Source: Desulfobacterales bacterium
Lineage (GTDB): Bacteria; Desulfobacterota; Desulfobacteria; Desulfobacterales; JAQWFD01
NCBI GenBank assembly: GCA_028704555.1
Contig: JAQWFD010000015.1
Coordinates: 1-64,000 of the forward strand
Reading direction: 5' to 3'
DNA length: 64,000 bases
Position numbers and translations under genes: made by a program. The stretch's first letter is position 1. The number at the start of each line of letters is the position of its first letter. Shown here piece after piece: positions 17,515 through 26,722 of this stretch. The notes under the pieces were generated by a model. That model saw only the letters and a program-made list of their open reading frames with translations, was not told where the DNA came from and ran no database searches.

Positions 17515-17780
17515 TTCTTCTCGCTTTGCTCATTTATTTGATTTATCAGGCCATTAAGCCCCGGGCACTGGCCCCGAAGGGCGGAATGGACGGGAATGAT
17601 GATCCGGACAATGCCAGCTCTCGGCAGCTGGATGATGTGATGGTCAAAGATCCGTATTGCAATGTATACTTTCCGAAGCGAACCGGGATACATCTCGAAT
17701 TTGAGGGGAAAAATCTGTATTTTTGCAGTAAAGCGTGCAGAGATAAATTTATCGCATTAAACGGTAAACGTGAGGGGTAG
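17505..17780 (+). CDS. Membrane-anchored YHS/TRASH-like small protein
   Basis: It has 91 residues. Residues 2-17 form one transmembrane segment or uncleaved anchor. The C-terminal part has MVKDPYCNVYF...LYFCSKACRDKF, a YHS/TRASH-like metal-binding arrangement (C...FCSxxCxxxF). Proteins of this shape with an N-terminal anchor are sometimes annotated as PP0621 family. The gene overlaps folK by ten bases and is presumably cotranscribed. The function is unknown; metal binding is an inference from the cysteines. Confidence 0.8.
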   Translation: MRLILLALLIYLIYQAIKPRALAPKGGMDGNDDPDNASSRQLDDVMVKDPYCNVYFPKRTGIHLEFEGKNLYFCSKACRDKFIALNGKREG

Positions 17781-17885
17781 TGCGCGAACGAAAATCCGGC
17801 AGGCACTCGTTGACACGCATATGGTAGATAGAACCGGCTGCGGGAGAATATTCTGCAGGTTGAAAGAAACTCAGGAGATAGTCTG

Positions 17886-18530
17886 ATGAAGTTTTTTATT
17901 GATACGGCGAATATAGATCAAATCAAAGAAGCACACAACATGGGTATGGTGGATGGCGTCACCACCAATCCGTCTCTGATATCCAAAGAAGGCCGTGATT
18001 TTGAAGAGATCATCAAGGACATCTGCGCAATCGTGGATGGTCCTATCAGCGCGGAAGTGATCAGCCTGGATACAGAAGGCATGATCAAAGAAGCCAGGCA
18101 TCTGGCAAAAATACATACCAATATTGTCGTCAAAATTCCCATGACAATTGATGGACTCAAGGCAACGCGGCAGCTGACCGAAGAAGGTATAAAAACCAAT
18201 GTTACGTTGGTTTTTTCTCCACTTCAGGCGCTGATGGCGGCAAAAGCCGGTGCAACTTATGTCAGCCCTTTTGTGGGAAGGCTGGATGATATCTCTCATG
18301 AAGGCATGTTGCTGGTTGAGCAGATTATGGAAATATATCAGAACTATGCGTTTGAAACCGAGGTGATTGTGGCCAGCATCCGTAACCCGCTTCATATTCT
18401 GGAGGCCGCCAGAATCGGTGCGCATATTGCAACAATTCCGTTTAAAATTCTCAGCAGCCTGGCTGCACATCCCTTGACAGACAAGGGCATACAAACGTTT
18501 CTTGATGACTGGAAAAAAACTCGGAAATAA
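17886..18530 (+). CDS. Transaldolase / fructose-6-phosphate aldolase family
   Basis: A short TalB/FSA-type protein of 214 residues. It begins [14 protein letters not shown], has [15 protein letters not shown], the Schiff-base lysine in VVKIPMT and NVTLVFSP, and FVGRLDD near residue 130. This size class includes transaldolases of the pentose phosphate pathway and fructose-6-phosphate aldolases, and sequence alone does not separate them safely. CAGGAG lies upstream of the ATG. pgsA follows after 25 bp. Confidence 0.92.
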   Translation: MKFFIDTANIDQIKEAHNMGMVDGVTTNPSLISKEGRDFEEIIKDICAIVDGPISAEVISLDTEGMIKEARHLAKIHTNIVVKIPMTIDGLKATRQLTEEGIKTNVTLVFSPLQALMAAKAGATYVSPFVGRLDDISHEGMLLVEQIMEIYQNYAFETEVIVASIRNPLHILEAARIGAHIATIPFKILSSLAAHPLTDKGIQTFLDDWKKTRK

Positions 18531-18555
18531 AACTGCGCCCAGTATGTAAAAAATT

Positions 18556-19122
18556 ATGTTAAATGGCAATGATATCAGAAAAAAATTATACCATCCCAAC
18601 AGCCTGACGCTTTATCGTGTCGCTGCCATTCCGGGTATTGTGGCCTTGATGCTGTACCCGAATCGGACCTGTACGTTTTTGGCTGCCATTTTATTCAGTC
18701 TGGCGGCGATAACGGATTATCTGGATGGATATGTTGCCAGGCGGCACGGATTGGTATCGACATTCGGAAAGATCATGGATCCGCTGGCCGATAAGCTGCT
18801 GGTGTCATCCGCCTTTATCATGATGTCATCCTACGGATGGATACCGGCCTGGATCGTGTGTATTATTATAGGAAGAGAGCTGGCGGTAAACGGACTGCGG
18901 ATCATCGTGGTTGAAAATAAAGCCGATGTCTCAGCCTCTCGGCTCGGCAAATATAAAACCGGTTTTCAGATTGCCGCCATTATACCTCTGCTGATACATT
19001 ACAGCTATTTTGAGATAGATTTTCACGGTATCGGCCTGGTGTTTTTATGGGTAGCGCTGGGGTTAACCGTTTTGTCCGGGGCAGACTACTTCATAAGATT
19101 TAGAAAATTGCTTTTTTCCTGA
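18556..19122 (+). CDS. pgsA: CDP-diacylglycerol-glycerol-3-phosphate 3-phosphatidyltransferase
   Basis: An inner-membrane enzyme of phosphatidylglycerol synthesis. The CDP-alcohol phosphotransferase signature D-x2-DG-x2-AR-x8-G-x3-D-x3-D is complete (DYLDGYVARR through GKIMDPLADK). Four to six hydrophobic segments are visible in 188 residues. The assignment to pgsA rather than a sister enzyme rests on size and on NSLTLYRVAAIP at the start. The ATG has no strong ribosome binding site. Confidence 0.9.
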   Translation: MLNGNDIRKKLYHPNSLTLYRVAAIPGIVALMLYPNRTCTFLAAILFSLAAITDYLDGYVARRHGLVSTFGKIMDPLADKLLVSSAFIMMSSYGWIPAWIVCIIIGRELAVNGLRIIVVENKADVSASRLGKYKTGFQIAAIIPLLIHYSYFEIDFHGIGLVFLWVALGLTVLSGADYFIRFRKLLFS

Positions 19123-19132
19123 AAAAATTATC

Positions 19133-19161
19133 TTGACATTTTTAAGGAGAAAAAGTATATT
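19133..19161 (+). promoter_or_regulatory. Strong promoter of the tRNA-Gly/tRNA-Cys pair
   Basis: TTGACA (19133-19138), a 17-bp spacer and TATATT (19156-19161). The -35 box is perfect, the -10 box is 5/6, and the first tRNA starts 20 bp downstream. Confidence 0.85.
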
Positions 19162-19180
19162 TTAGTTTCGTTTTCACTGA

Positions 19181-19255
19181 GCGGGAATAACTCAGTGGTA
19201 GAGTGCGACCTTGCCAAGGTCGAAGTCGCGGGTTCAAATCCCGTTTCCCGCTCCA
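19181..19255 (+). tRNA. tRNA-Gly (GCC)
   Basis: The acceptor stem is GCGGGAA/TTCCCGC, the D arm contains CTCAGTGGTAGAG, the anticodon loop is CTTGCCAAG giving anticodon GCC, and the T arm is GCGGGTTCAAATCCCGT. The 3' CCA is encoded (19253-19255). Confidence 0.97.
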
Positions 19256-19263
19256 TTTTTTAT

Positions 19264-19338
<75 letters not shown>

Positions 19339-19349
19339 AAGAAAAATTC

Positions 19350-19383
19350 AAGGGGTTACAGCTCATACTGTAACCCCTTTTCT
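19350..19383 (+). terminator. Terminator of the tRNA pair
   Basis: AAGGGGTTACAG pairs with CTGTAACCCCTT, followed by TTTTCTG. It starts 12 bp after the tRNA-Cys CCA. On the other strand it could also stop the trp operon, although the T-run there is poor. Confidence 0.88.
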
Positions 19384-19450
19384 GTTTTTATCCTCATGAG
19401 ACAACTCTGTTTTTTATTTTAACTCTCGCTGCACCCTGCCACCCGTTTTT

Positions 19451-19499
19451 TTTCCTACCTGCTGCCTACGGCTTACTCCCTACTCCCTCAGCTTCATCC
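19451..19499. repeat. Heptad array over the trpA 3' end
   Basis: tttccta, cctgctg, cctacgg, cttactc, cctactc, cctcagc and ttcatcc on the plus strand. The last ten or so TrpA residues and its stop codon are written by this array. Confidence 0.8.
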
Positions 19500-20296
19500 C
19501 TTCCCGTGGCTGCTTTGAATTCGGCGACTTTCCTGCCCATGCGTGAGGGAAGCTCCGGATTGCCCAGATTTTCTTCAATGAGCCGTTCAAAGGCGCTTCC
19601 GACCACCACGCCATCGGCAATGGCTGAGACCGATGCCACATCAGCCGGTGTGGATATTCCGAATCCGACACAGACGGGAAGGGATGTGACTGTCCGGAGG
19701 GCTTTGAGTTGATGCCGGATTTCGTTCGTGTCCAGGCCCCCACTTCCGGTAACCCCGGTTTTTGAAACCATGTACAAAAATCCGGCGCCGTCCCGGGCAA
19801 TCATGCCCATTCGCTCCGGTGGCGTTGTCGGAGCAATCAGGCGGATCAGCGGCAGAGGATCTGCCGGAGCCATGGCGGTCATTTCATGGGATTCTTCCGG
19901 CGGAAGATCCACCACCAGTATCCCGTCAGCGCCGGATGATGCGGCATCTTCATAAAATGGCCGGATTCCGTACGCCAGGATGGGATTGTAATAGGTAAAC
20001 AGGATGATCGGTATCTGTATGCGGTTCCGAAGCCGTCGCGTCAGGTCAAGCACGGCGCTTACATTGCCGCCGCGGGTAAGTGCCCGTGCTGAAGATCGCT
20101 GAATTACCGGCCCGTCTGCCGTAGGATCTGAAAACGGGATGCCGAGTTCAAGCACGTCGAGTCCGGCATCGCACATGGCAAGAATAATGTTGAGCGATTC
20201 AGTTGGATTCGGGTCCCCGGCTGTCACAAAACCGACCAGTGCAGAGGCGTTCTGCTTTTTAAGTTTCTCAAATGTATGTTTTAATCGTTGTGTCAT
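19466..20296 (-). CDS. trpA: Tryptophan synthase alpha chain
   Basis: It cleaves indole-3-glycerol phosphate and passes indole to TrpB through a tunnel. The catalytic acids are E50 and D61 in LELGIPFSDPTADGP. Later motifs are GFLYMVSKTGVTG and VGFGISTPADV. AAGGAG lies upstream of the ATG. The C-terminal tail (about DEAEGVGSKP) is encoded inside a heptad array and is probably not part of the folded domain. It is the last gene of the trp operon. Confidence 0.96.
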   Translation of the reverse strand: MTQRLKHTFEKLKKQNASALVGFVTAGDPNPTESLNIILAMCDAGLDVLELGIPFSDPTADGPVIQRSSARALTRGGNVSAVLDLTRRLRNRIQIPIILFTYYNPILAYGIRPFYEDAASSGADGILVVDLPPEESHEMTAMAPADPLPLIRLIAPTTPPERMGMIARDGAGFLYMVSKTGVTGSGGLDTNEIRHQLKALRTVTSLPVCVGFGISTPADVASVSAIADGVVVGSAFERLIEENLGNPELPSRMGRKVAEFKAATGRDEAEGVGSKP

Positions 20297-20320
20297 GATG
20301 TGCTCCTTGATTTTTTATCA

Positions 20321-20362
20321 GTCGTGAGTCGTGAGTCCTTCTCATCCTTCTCATCCCTCATT
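20321..20362. repeat. Heptad array over the trpB 3' end
   Basis: gtcgtga, gtcgtga, gtccttc, tcatcct, tctcatc and cctcatt. It reaches into the trpB stop codon. Confidence 0.75.
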
Positions 20363-21587
20363 TCTTCATCCCTTTTTCCAAGACAATTTCAAGATCCTTG
20401 TCGCCGCGCCCGGACAGGTTGACAACGATCTTGTAGTCGTCGGTATGCCTGGGGGCTTCGGTGACCGCACAGGCCAGCGCATGGGAGCTTTCCAGTGCCG
20501 GAATGATGCCTTCCAGAGAACACAGCATGTGAAACGCTTCCAGCGCCTGCCCGTCGGTAACCGAGACATAGGTTGCCCGTCCGCTGTCTTTTAAAAAGGC
20601 GTGCTCGGGCCCGACGCCCGGGTAATCCAGTCCTGCGGAAATGGAATGGGCTTCCATGATCTGGCCGTCCGGGTCCTGAAGCACATAGGATTTGGAACCG
20701 TGAAGTACCCCCACCGATCCTTCGCCCAGCGTGGCGGCGTGTTTTCCAGTCTCAATGCCCTTTCCGGCAGCTTCAACGCCCGTTATATCTACCGGATCAT
20801 TTAAAAAGGGATAAAACAGTCCCATGGCGTTGCTGCCTCCGCCCACACAGGCAATGAGCTTATCCGGCAGGCTTCCGGTCTGCTGGATTATCTGCCGCCG
20901 GGCTTCTTCCCCGATGATTTTCTGGAAATCCCGGACCATGACCGGGTAGGGGTGAGGGCCGGCAACAGACCCGATCACATAGAAGGTGTCCCGAACTGCA
21001 CCGACCCAGTACCGCATGGCCTCATTCATGGCGTCTTTCAATGTTCCGGTACCCGAGTCCACCGGGATGACCTCCGCTTTCAGAAGTTTCATCCGTTCGA
21101 CATTGGGCTGCTGCCTGCGGATGTCTTCGGAGCCCATGAATACCTTGCACTCCATTCCGAAAAGAGCGGCAGCCGTTGCGGTGGCCACACCGTGCTGGCC
21201 GGCGCCGGTTTCCGCAATCAGCTTATGTTTTCCCATATGCCGGGCCAGCAGTGCCTGACCGATGGTATTGTTGATTTTATGGGCGCCGGTATGGGCCAGA
21301 TCCTCCCGTTTGAGAAAAATGGAGGCGCCGTTCAGGTGCCGGCTGAGCCGTCTGGCATGAAACAGCGGGGTGGGGCGGCCTGCGTAATGTTGAAGAAGAT
21401 CGCTTAATTCCGTTTGAAAATCGGCTTTGGGAGTAAGGTTGCGATAGGCCTCTTCAAGCTCAAGAATGGCCGGCATCAGGGTTTCTGCAACGTATCGTCC
21501 GCCATAGGGGCCGAAGTGGCCAAAAGAATCCGGGCGCTTTCCGGGGGATGGATGCGGCAGGTTTTGAGGGGTGTGCTGCGTTTGCAT
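20358..21587 (-). CDS. trpB: Tryptophan synthase beta chain
   Basis: A PLP enzyme that condenses indole and serine. The PLP lysine is K104 in HTGAHKINN, the phosphate-binding loop is GGGSNAMG, and ETGAGQHG is present. At 409 residues it has an N-terminus slightly longer than the 395-residue norm. The ATG overlaps the trpF TAA by one base, and AAGGAGA inside trpF serves as its ribosome binding site, so the two are coupled. Confidence 0.96.
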   Translation of the reverse strand: MQTQHTPQNLPHPSPGKRPDSFGHFGPYGGRYVAETLMPAILELEEAYRNLTPKADFQTELSDLLQHYAGRPTPLFHARRLSRHLNGASIFLKREDLAHTGAHKINNTIGQALLARHMGKHKLIAETGAGQHGVATATAAALFGMECKVFMGSEDIRRQQPNVERMKLLKAEVIPVDSGTGTLKDAMNEAMRYWVGAVRDTFYVIGSVAGPHPYPVMVRDFQKIIGEEARRQIIQQTGSLPDKLIACVGGGSNAMGLFYPFLNDPVDITGVEAAGKGIETGKHAATLGEGSVGVLHGSKSYVLQDPDGQIMEAHSISAGLDYPGVGPEHAFLKDSGRATYVSVTDGQALEAFHMLCSLEGIIPALESSHALACAVTEAPRHTDDYKIVVNLSGRGDKDLEIVLEKGMKK

Positions 21588-22291
21588 TAAAATATTCTCC
21601 TTAATGAATTAGCCTCCGGCCGGATGGCGGAAGCCTGATAAGAAAGTGCGTTCATCAGTGCGGTTATTTTTTTGTGATCCTTTTGCCCTGGCGTTGACTC
21701 GACACCGGAACTGATATCCACGGCATCCGGATGTGCGGCTGAAACTGCACGGGCAATATTATCCGGGCAGAGTCCTCCGGCCAGAATGGCGGGAAATTTT
21801 GTGGAAAAATCCTTGACGGCATTCCAGTCCCATGCGAGTGCATTGCCGCCCGGAAGCGGCCCTTTTCCGCTTTCGACCAGAAATGCCGATGCCGGATAAT
21901 CTGCGGCCAGGCTGATATCGGGAACGCCATGGATGAAAAGCGCTTTGATAACCACCAGATTCTGGTGGCGAAGACGGCCCGCAAGCGCCGGGGATTCCTG
22001 CCCGTGAAGTTGGACCGCTTTCAGGCCGCAGCAATCCACCCGTCGCATGATGGCTGAAAAGGATTCGTTTACAAACACCCCGACGGTATAAACGGTTCGG
22101 GGCAGGCCGATGCAGATCCGCATCGCCCGCTCATCGCTCAGATGCCTCGGACTTTTCGGGTAAAATACCAGACCGATGGCATCGGCCCCGGCTTTGACGC
22201 AGGCAACCGCATCACGGATACGGGTGAGTCCGCATATTTTGACCTGGGGCCGGTGTAAAGTGAAAATATGTTCTGGCTGTTGAGGTTCCAT
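21587..22291 (-). CDS. trpF: Phosphoribosylanthranilate isomerase
   Basis: This is the third committed step of tryptophan synthesis. The core has [12 protein letters not shown] with the catalytic Cys, [19 protein letters not shown] with the second acid/base region, and AGGLCPDN. It has 234 residues with a 15-residue N-terminal and a 20-residue C-terminal extension beyond the usual core. It is separated from trpC by 130 bp that hold a (gggtaaa)n array. Confidence 0.94.
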   Translation of the reverse strand: MEPQQPEHIFTLHRPQVKICGLTRIRDAVACVKAGADAIGLVFYPKSPRHLSDERAMRICIGLPRTVYTVGVFVNESFSAIMRRVDCCGLKAVQLHGQESPALAGRLRHQNLVVIKALFIHGVPDISLAADYPASAFLVESGKGPLPGGNALAWDWNAVKDFSTKFPAILAGGLCPDNIARAVSAAHPDAVDISSGVESTPGQKDHKKITALMNALSYQASAIRPEANSLRRIF

Positions 22292-22304
22292 ATGGTATCT
22301 TTCA

Positions 22305-22373
22305 GGTAAAGGGTAAAGGGTAAAGGGTAAAGGGTAAAGGGTAAAGGGTAAAGGGTAAAGGGTATAGGGTTAA
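22305..22373. repeat. Heptad array (gggtaaa) between trpC and trpF
   Basis: Seven exact gggtaaa units (22311-22359) are preceded by a partial unit. The array then decays to gggtata and gggttaa. It is the cleanest tandem array in the window and lies inside an operon, 13 bp before the trpF start. Confidence 0.96.
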
Positions 22374-22420
22374 GAGAAAATAGTTATGCGGCCTCTTTTC
22401 TCTTAACTCAGCCCGTTTTT

Positions 22421-23212
22421 TTATGACAGGAGATGTTTGATAAACTCTCCGGGATCTTCGGCCCGTACGATACTTTCTCCAATCAATGCGTTGGCTATTC
22501 CGGCCTGTCGGATGTGCCGAAGGTCCTTGCGGGTGTGGATTCCGCTGGCGGCCACAGGGACCTGACCGGATTGAAGCCTGGATACCATCTGCATGCTGGT
22601 GCGGATATCGGTTTCAAATGTTTTCAGATTTCTGTTGTTAATTCCGATCAGCCGGGCGCCTGCAAGGCAAGCGGCTTCAAGATCCGTTTCGGAATGTACC
22701 TCGACCAGGGCGTCCATTCCCAGTTCATGCGTTATCCGAAGACAGTCATCAAGCTGCTTTCTGGACAGGATCCTGACGATGAGAAGCACGGCATCGGCGC
22801 CCATGAGGACGGATTCATAGAGCTGATACGTTGAAATGATAAAATCTTTTCGAAGTATCGGAAGCGTTGTCGCGTTTCTGGCGGTTTTGAGATCATTGCA
22901 GCTGCCGAGAAAAAACCGCTCTTCGGTCAGTACGGATATGGCGGAGGCGCCGGCCTGCTCGTATGCCGTTGCGTAAAATGCCGGGTCCAGATCCGGCCGT
23001 ATGATTCCTTTTGAAGGCGAGGCCCGTTTGATTTCCGCGATGATACGGCTGCCGGATCCGGTGGGGTGTTGAAGCGCATTAAACAGCGACTTTTGATCAT
23101 GAGTTGCGGAACAGGCCATTTGCTGAAGCTGTTTTTCCGGTAGCCGGATTTTAGCCGCCTTGATTTCCGAGAATTTATGATCGACGATTTGCTGAAGAAT
23201 ATCGGTGGCCAT
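22421..23212 (-). CDS. trpC: Indole-3-glycerol phosphate synthase
   Basis: A TIM-barrel enzyme of tryptophan synthesis. It has IIAEIKRASPSKG with the catalytic lysine, LTEERFFLGS, ILRKDFIIS, LVEVHSE, IGINNRNLKTF and AASGIHT, all in the expected order. Its 263 residues are normal. It starts five bases after trpD. Confidence 0.96.
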   Translation of the reverse strand: MATDILQQIVDHKFSEIKAAKIRLPEKQLQQMACSATHDQKSLFNALQHPTGSGSRIIAEIKRASPSKGIIRPDLDPAFYATAYEQAGASAISVLTEERFFLGSCNDLKTARNATTLPILRKDFIISTYQLYESVLMGADAVLLIVRILSRKQLDDCLRITHELGMDALVEVHSETDLEAACLAGARLIGINNRNLKTFETDIRTSMQMVSRLQSGQVPVAASGIHTRKDLRHIRQAGIANALIGESIVRAEDPGEFIKHLLS

Positions 23213-23217
23213 AAGTG

Positions 23218-24234
23218 TTATCCGTTTTTCCGGGTAAATTGAATCAGGGCGATGAGTTTTTCTGATGCAGCTCCGCTGTCAATGGATACTTCGGCCAGGC
23301 GGATACCGTCGGTTAGATTTTCGGCTTTCCCGGCGGCAACCAGCGCCGCCGAGGCATTGATCAGAACGATATCCCGTTTCGGGCCTTTTTCGCCGTTCAG
23401 GATGCGCCGGGTGATATCGGCATTTGTTTCAGGATCACCCCCCGCAAGGTCTTCGGGGGCGGCCGTTTTTCCGAAAAACGTTTCCGGATATAAATCATAG
23501 GTTCGGATCCGGTCCTGGTTCAGTTCGGATACCCGCGTGGGGGCGCAGACCGAAATTTCATCCAGACCATCATGACCGTGGACGACAAAGGCACGGCGGC
23601 TTCCGAGCAGTCGAAGCGCCCCTGCAAACATTTCCGTCAGCTGCGGATTGTATACGCCGACCAGCTGGCAGTTTGCAGCGGCCGGGTTGGTCAGCGGCCC
23701 CAGCATGTTGAAGATGCTGCGAATTCCTATATCTTTTCTGGCACCGGCGGCAAAGCGCATGGCGCTGTGATACAGCGGCGCGTATAAAAAGCCGATACCG
23801 ATATCGGATACCGCCTCTTCGACCAGTTCCGGGACGGTGTCAAGTTTTACGCCCAATGCCTCGAGCAGGTCGGCGCTTCCGCAGTTGCTGGTAACCGACC
23901 GGTTTCCGTGTTTGGCCACGGTAACGCTGCATCCGGCGACCACAAAGGCAGCGGTAGTGGAGATGTTAAACGTGCCGGCCGTGTCGCCTCCGGTTCCGCA
24001 GGTATCCACAACCGTGGCGCCGGGCGTTTGAATGCGAAGTGCTTTTCTGCGCATGGCCTTTGCGGCCCCGGCAAGTTCTTCAAAGGTTTCGCCCCGGGTT
24101 GCCAGTGCCGCCATAAAAGCACCGATCCGGATATCGGAGACCCGGCCTGAAAAAATCTCATCCATCAGTTGAGACATCTGTGATTCTGATAATGTATTTC
24201 CCTGGATAATTGTGTTTAGATATCTGGTAAACAT
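23218..24234 (-). CDS. trpD: Anthranilate phosphoribosyltransferase
   Basis: It transfers phosphoribose to anthranilate. The glycine-rich PRPP loop is VDTCGTGGDTAGTFNIST, with KHGNRSVTSNCGSAD and HGHDGLDE. A longer open frame reaches 24363, but the ATG at 24234 (MFTRYLNTII) is the family start and has AAAGGAG immediately upstream, so the extra 43 residues are rejected. That spacer to trpG contains heptad repeats. Confidence 0.95.
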   Translation of the reverse strand: MFTRYLNTIIQGNTLSESQMSQLMDEIFSGRVSDIRIGAFMAALATRGETFEELAGAAKAMRRKALRIQTPGATVVDTCGTGGDTAGTFNISTTAAFVVAGCSVTVAKHGNRSVTSNCGSADLLEALGVKLDTVPELVEEAVSDIGIGFLYAPLYHSAMRFAAGARKDIGIRSIFNMLGPLTNPAAANCQLVGVYNPQLTEMFAGALRLLGSRRAFVVHGHDGLDEISVCAPTRVSELNQDRIRTYDLYPETFFGKTAAPEDLAGGDPETNADITRRILNGEKGPKRDIVLINASAALVAAGKAENLTDGIRLAEVSIDSGAASEKLIALIQFTRKNG

Positions 24235-24273
24235 GTAAATTCTCCTTTTCGTGTATGTGAGATAAGAGGAAAT

Positions 24274-24301
24274 GGTATATGGTGAATGGTATATGGTTAA
24301 G
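24274..24301. repeat. Heptad array in the trpG-trpD spacer
   Basis: ggtatat, ggtgaat, ggtatat and ggttaag. Confidence 0.75.
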
Positions 24302-24357
24302 TTGGAACGAGGGTCATTAGTGAAGGCAAATGGTTTATCATATAGAATTGCCCTGCA

Positions 24358-24378
24358 CCCCATACCCCATACCTATAC
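24358..24378. repeat. Heptad array over the trpG stop
   Basis: accccat, accccat and acctata on the plus strand. The trpG stop codon (24373-24375) lies within the third unit. Confidence 0.72.
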
Positions 24379-24960
24379 CCTTTTCCCCGACTCATGACTG
24401 TTCTTGAGAAAATTTCTTAACAATCGTTTCCCCACCGGGGTCATGATGGATTCCGGATGGAACTGGATGCCTTCGGTGGGATGGGTTTTGTGGCGGATGC
24501 CCATGATTTCTCCGTCGTCAGACTCTGATGTGATCTCAAGGCATTGAGGCAGATGCTGCCTGCAGACCGCCAGGGAATGATACCGCATGGCCTGAAACGG
24601 TGAGCGGATACCGGCGTAGAGACCTTTTTCGTCCGATGAAATGGCGGATGTTTTTCCGTGCATCAGATGCCTGGCTGATACGACTTTTCCGCCAAAGGCG
24701 ATGGCAATGGACTGATGCCCGAGACAAACGCCAAGGATCGGGATTTTGCCTGAAAAGCTCTGGATGGCAGGTATGGAAAGGCCGGCGGTCTCGGGTCGGC
24801 CCGGGCCGGGGGATACGACGATGGCCGATGGGTTCAGCCGGTGAAGATCGTCCAGGGTTGCCGCATTGTTTCGGATAACGGTCACGGATTCGCCGAGTTG
24901 TTCAATATACTGTACCAGGTTATAGGTGAAAGAATCATAGTTATCGATCATTACGATCAT
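24373..24960 (-). CDS. trpG: Anthranilate synthase component II (glutamine amidotransferase)
   Basis: It releases ammonia from glutamine for TrpE. Class I amidotransferase: nucleophile C79 in ILGVCLGHQ, IVVSPGPGRPE, and the His-Glu pair in QFHPESIMT. It has 195 residues. A G-rich run just upstream of the ATG may act as the ribosome binding site. It follows trpE by 16 bp. The same type of subunit can also serve p-aminobenzoate synthase. Confidence 0.95.
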   Translation of the reverse strand: MIVMIDNYDSFTYNLVQYIEQLGESVTVIRNNAATLDDLHRLNPSAIVVSPGPGRPETAGLSIPAIQSFSGKIPILGVCLGHQSIAIAFGGKVVSARHLMHGKTSAISSDEKGLYAGIRSPFQAMRYHSLAVCRQHLPQCLEITSESDDGEIMGIRHKTHPTEGIQFHPESIMTPVGKRLLRNFLKNSHESGKRV

Positions 24961-24976
24961 GATGAATGCCCCCCCC

Positions 24977-26461
24977 TTATCGTATCTTCTGCTGCATCAG
25001 TTCCAGCGCTTTTTCGATGGCCCTGGCCTTGTTGACGGTTTCGATCCGTTCGGTCTCAGGATCTGAATCCGCCACGATCCCGGCACCGGCCCGAACCGTA
25101 AGGCGGTTATTGCGGATGCAGGCGGTACGGATGGTGATGGCCATATCCATGTTGCCGTCAAATGATATGTAGCCGACCGCGCCTCCGTACGGGCCTCTGA
25201 CGTCCTGTTCCAGTTCGGCAATCATTTCCATGGCGCGGACTTTCGGGGCTCCGCTGAGCGTGCCGGCCGGAAAAACCGCCCGAAGCAGATCCCATGCGTC
25301 GTACTCGGGTTTTAAGTGGCAGTTGATGTTGGAGACCAGATGCATCACGTGGGAGTAGCGTTCCACTACCATGAGATCAGACACCTGAACGGTCCCGGTT
25401 TCGGCAATACGCCCCAGATCATTTCTTCCCAGATCCACCAGCATCAGATGCTCGGCCCGTTCTTTTTCATCCCGCAACAGTTCATCAGCCAGGCGTCTGT
25501 CTTCTTTTTCGGTTTTTCCCCTGGGCCGGGTGCCGGCAATGGGTCTTAATGTGGCTACCGAATTTTCCAGACGGACCATGGTTTCCGGTGAAGAGCCTGC
25601 CAGTGCAATATCGCCCAGATGCATCAGATACAGATAGGGTGAAGGATTGATGTAGCGCTGTGCACGGTAAAGTTCAAAAAGATCGGGCAGCTCGTTGCAG
25701 CTGAAAGACTGGGAGATAACGGTCTGAATGACATCGCCGGCCCGGATATGGTCCTTGACGGTGGTAACCTGCTTTCGGAACTGTTCCGGCTCGAGATCAG
25801 CCTTTAATTGAAAATGTTTCGGACCCTCAGCAACGGATTGATCCGGCAATGGCTGTTTGATGATTCCGATCAGGTTTCTGATTCTGCCGGTGGCCTCTTG
25901 GTAAGCGCGTCCGGCAACCGGGTGGTCTTCCAGAAAAGCGATCGCAATCACCAGCAGGGTGTGCCGGATGTTATCGAAAACCAGCAGCACATCCGGGATG
26001 ATGAAATGTGCCAGTGGCGTGTCTTCCGGTACGGTGTTGGGGATGGCTTCAAAAAATGACACCATCTCATAGGTGATATAACCGGCCAGCCCGCCCCAGA
26101 ACCGTGGCAGATCCGGCATGGCCGGTCTTTTGTACCGGCCCATGATATCTTTCAGGACCGAAAGCGGATTGCCCTGGTGCGGGATCTGACGGGTCGTGCC
26201 ATTTTTACGGATTTCAACAAATTCTTTAAAAATACGGATATCACAGAATGAGGAGGCACTGATAAAGCTGAAGCGTCCCCATTTTTCACCGCCTTCGGCA
26301 CTTTCAAACAAAAACGCAGGCCCCTGGTCCCGGTACAATTTTTTAAACACCGATACCGGGGTTTCCATATCAGCCAGGATTTCGGCATATACCGGGACAA
26401 CGTTGTATTGTCGGGACAACTGTTTGAATTGAAGCGGATCGGGAAACTGTTTTAAAAACAT
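24977..26461 (-). CDS. trpE: Anthranilate synthase component I
   Basis: It makes anthranilate from chorismate. The chorismate-binding domain has IAGTRPRGKT, ELLRDEKERAEHLMLVDLGRND, AGTLSGAPKVRAMEMI and GAGIVADSDPE. The N-terminal LLESAEG-type feedback site reads FLFESAEGGE here, so tryptophan feedback inhibition is likely. Its 494 residues are normal. It is the first gene after a leader peptide and two hairpins. Confidence 0.96.
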   Translation of the reverse strand: MFLKQFPDPLQFKQLSRQYNVVPVYAEILADMETPVSVFKKLYRDQGPAFLFESAEGGEKWGRFSFISASSFCDIRIFKEFVEIRKNGTTRQIPHQGNPLSVLKDIMGRYKRPAMPDLPRFWGGLAGYITYEMVSFFEAIPNTVPEDTPLAHFIIPDVLLVFDNIRHTLLVIAIAFLEDHPVAGRAYQEATGRIRNLIGIIKQPLPDQSVAEGPKHFQLKADLEPEQFRKQVTTVKDHIRAGDVIQTVISQSFSCNELPDLFELYRAQRYINPSPYLYLMHLGDIALAGSSPETMVRLENSVATLRPIAGTRPRGKTEKEDRRLADELLRDEKERAEHLMLVDLGRNDLGRIAETGTVQVSDLMVVERYSHVMHLVSNINCHLKPEYDAWDLLRAVFPAGTLSGAPKVRAMEMIAELEQDVRGPYGGAVGYISFDGNMDMAITIRTACIRNNRLTVRAGAGIVADSDPETERIETVNKARAIEKALELMQQKIR

Positions 26462-26496
26462 GGCATGACCTGTTATTTTAATGATTAAAAATAAAA

Positions 26497-26523
26497 AAGG
26501 GCCGTGAAATCTTCACGGCCCTT
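26497..26523 (-). terminator. Second trp leader hairpin / terminator
   Basis: On the minus strand AAGGGCCGTGAA pairs with TTCACGGCCCTT, followed by a T-rich run (TTTTTAT). It lies between the attenuator and trpE. Its arms share GGCCGTGA/TCACGGCC with the first hairpin, so the two can exchange partners. Confidence 0.75.
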
Positions 26524-26536
26524 GGGGGGGTACCAA

Positions 26537-26572
26537 TAAAAAAGGCCGTGAGCATCGGGGATGCTCACGGCC
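26537..26572 (-). terminator. trp attenuator terminator
   Basis: On the minus strand GGCCGTGAGCAT and ATGCTCACGGCC form a perfect 12-bp stem with a 5-nt loop, followed by TTTTTTATT. It starts 25 bp after the leader-peptide stop, the expected place for the transcription-stop hairpin of a trp attenuator. Confidence 0.88.
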
Positions 26573-26597
26573 GGGTTGACTTTATTATAAGATTACA

Positions 26598-26693
26598 TCA
26601 GACACATATGGCTCGATCGGCATTCCCATGGGTATGAGCCTGCCACCACCAGTTTTGTACCTTGGAATTTTGAGTTGTCTGATTGTAAATCAT
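26598..26693 (-). CDS. trpL: trp operon leader peptide with Trp-Trp-Trp
   Basis: A 31-codon frame on the minus strand, ATG at 26691-26693, TGA at 26598-26600. Residues 15-17 are three consecutive Trp codons (26643-26651), which is very unlikely by chance this close to trpE. GAGGG precedes the ATG by 8 bases. A terminator hairpin follows. By analogy with E. coli trpL, ribosome stalling at the Trp codons when charged tRNA-Trp is scarce would let transcription pass the hairpin. A pairing GGCTC/GAGCC just after the Trp codons may be the 1:2-type stem. The antiterminator partner is less clear, sharing only the five bases GCTCA/TGAGC. Confidence 0.88.
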   Translation of the reverse strand: MIYNQTTQNSKVQNWWWQAHTHGNADRAICV

Positions 26694-26722
26694 ATTCTGT
26701 GCCCTCATTAATTTTTTTACAA

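Noticed and set aside
24235..24363. N-terminal extension of trpD
   Set aside because: The added residues are encoded by repeat-rich spacer, and the ATG at 24234 has a strong AAAGGAG site.
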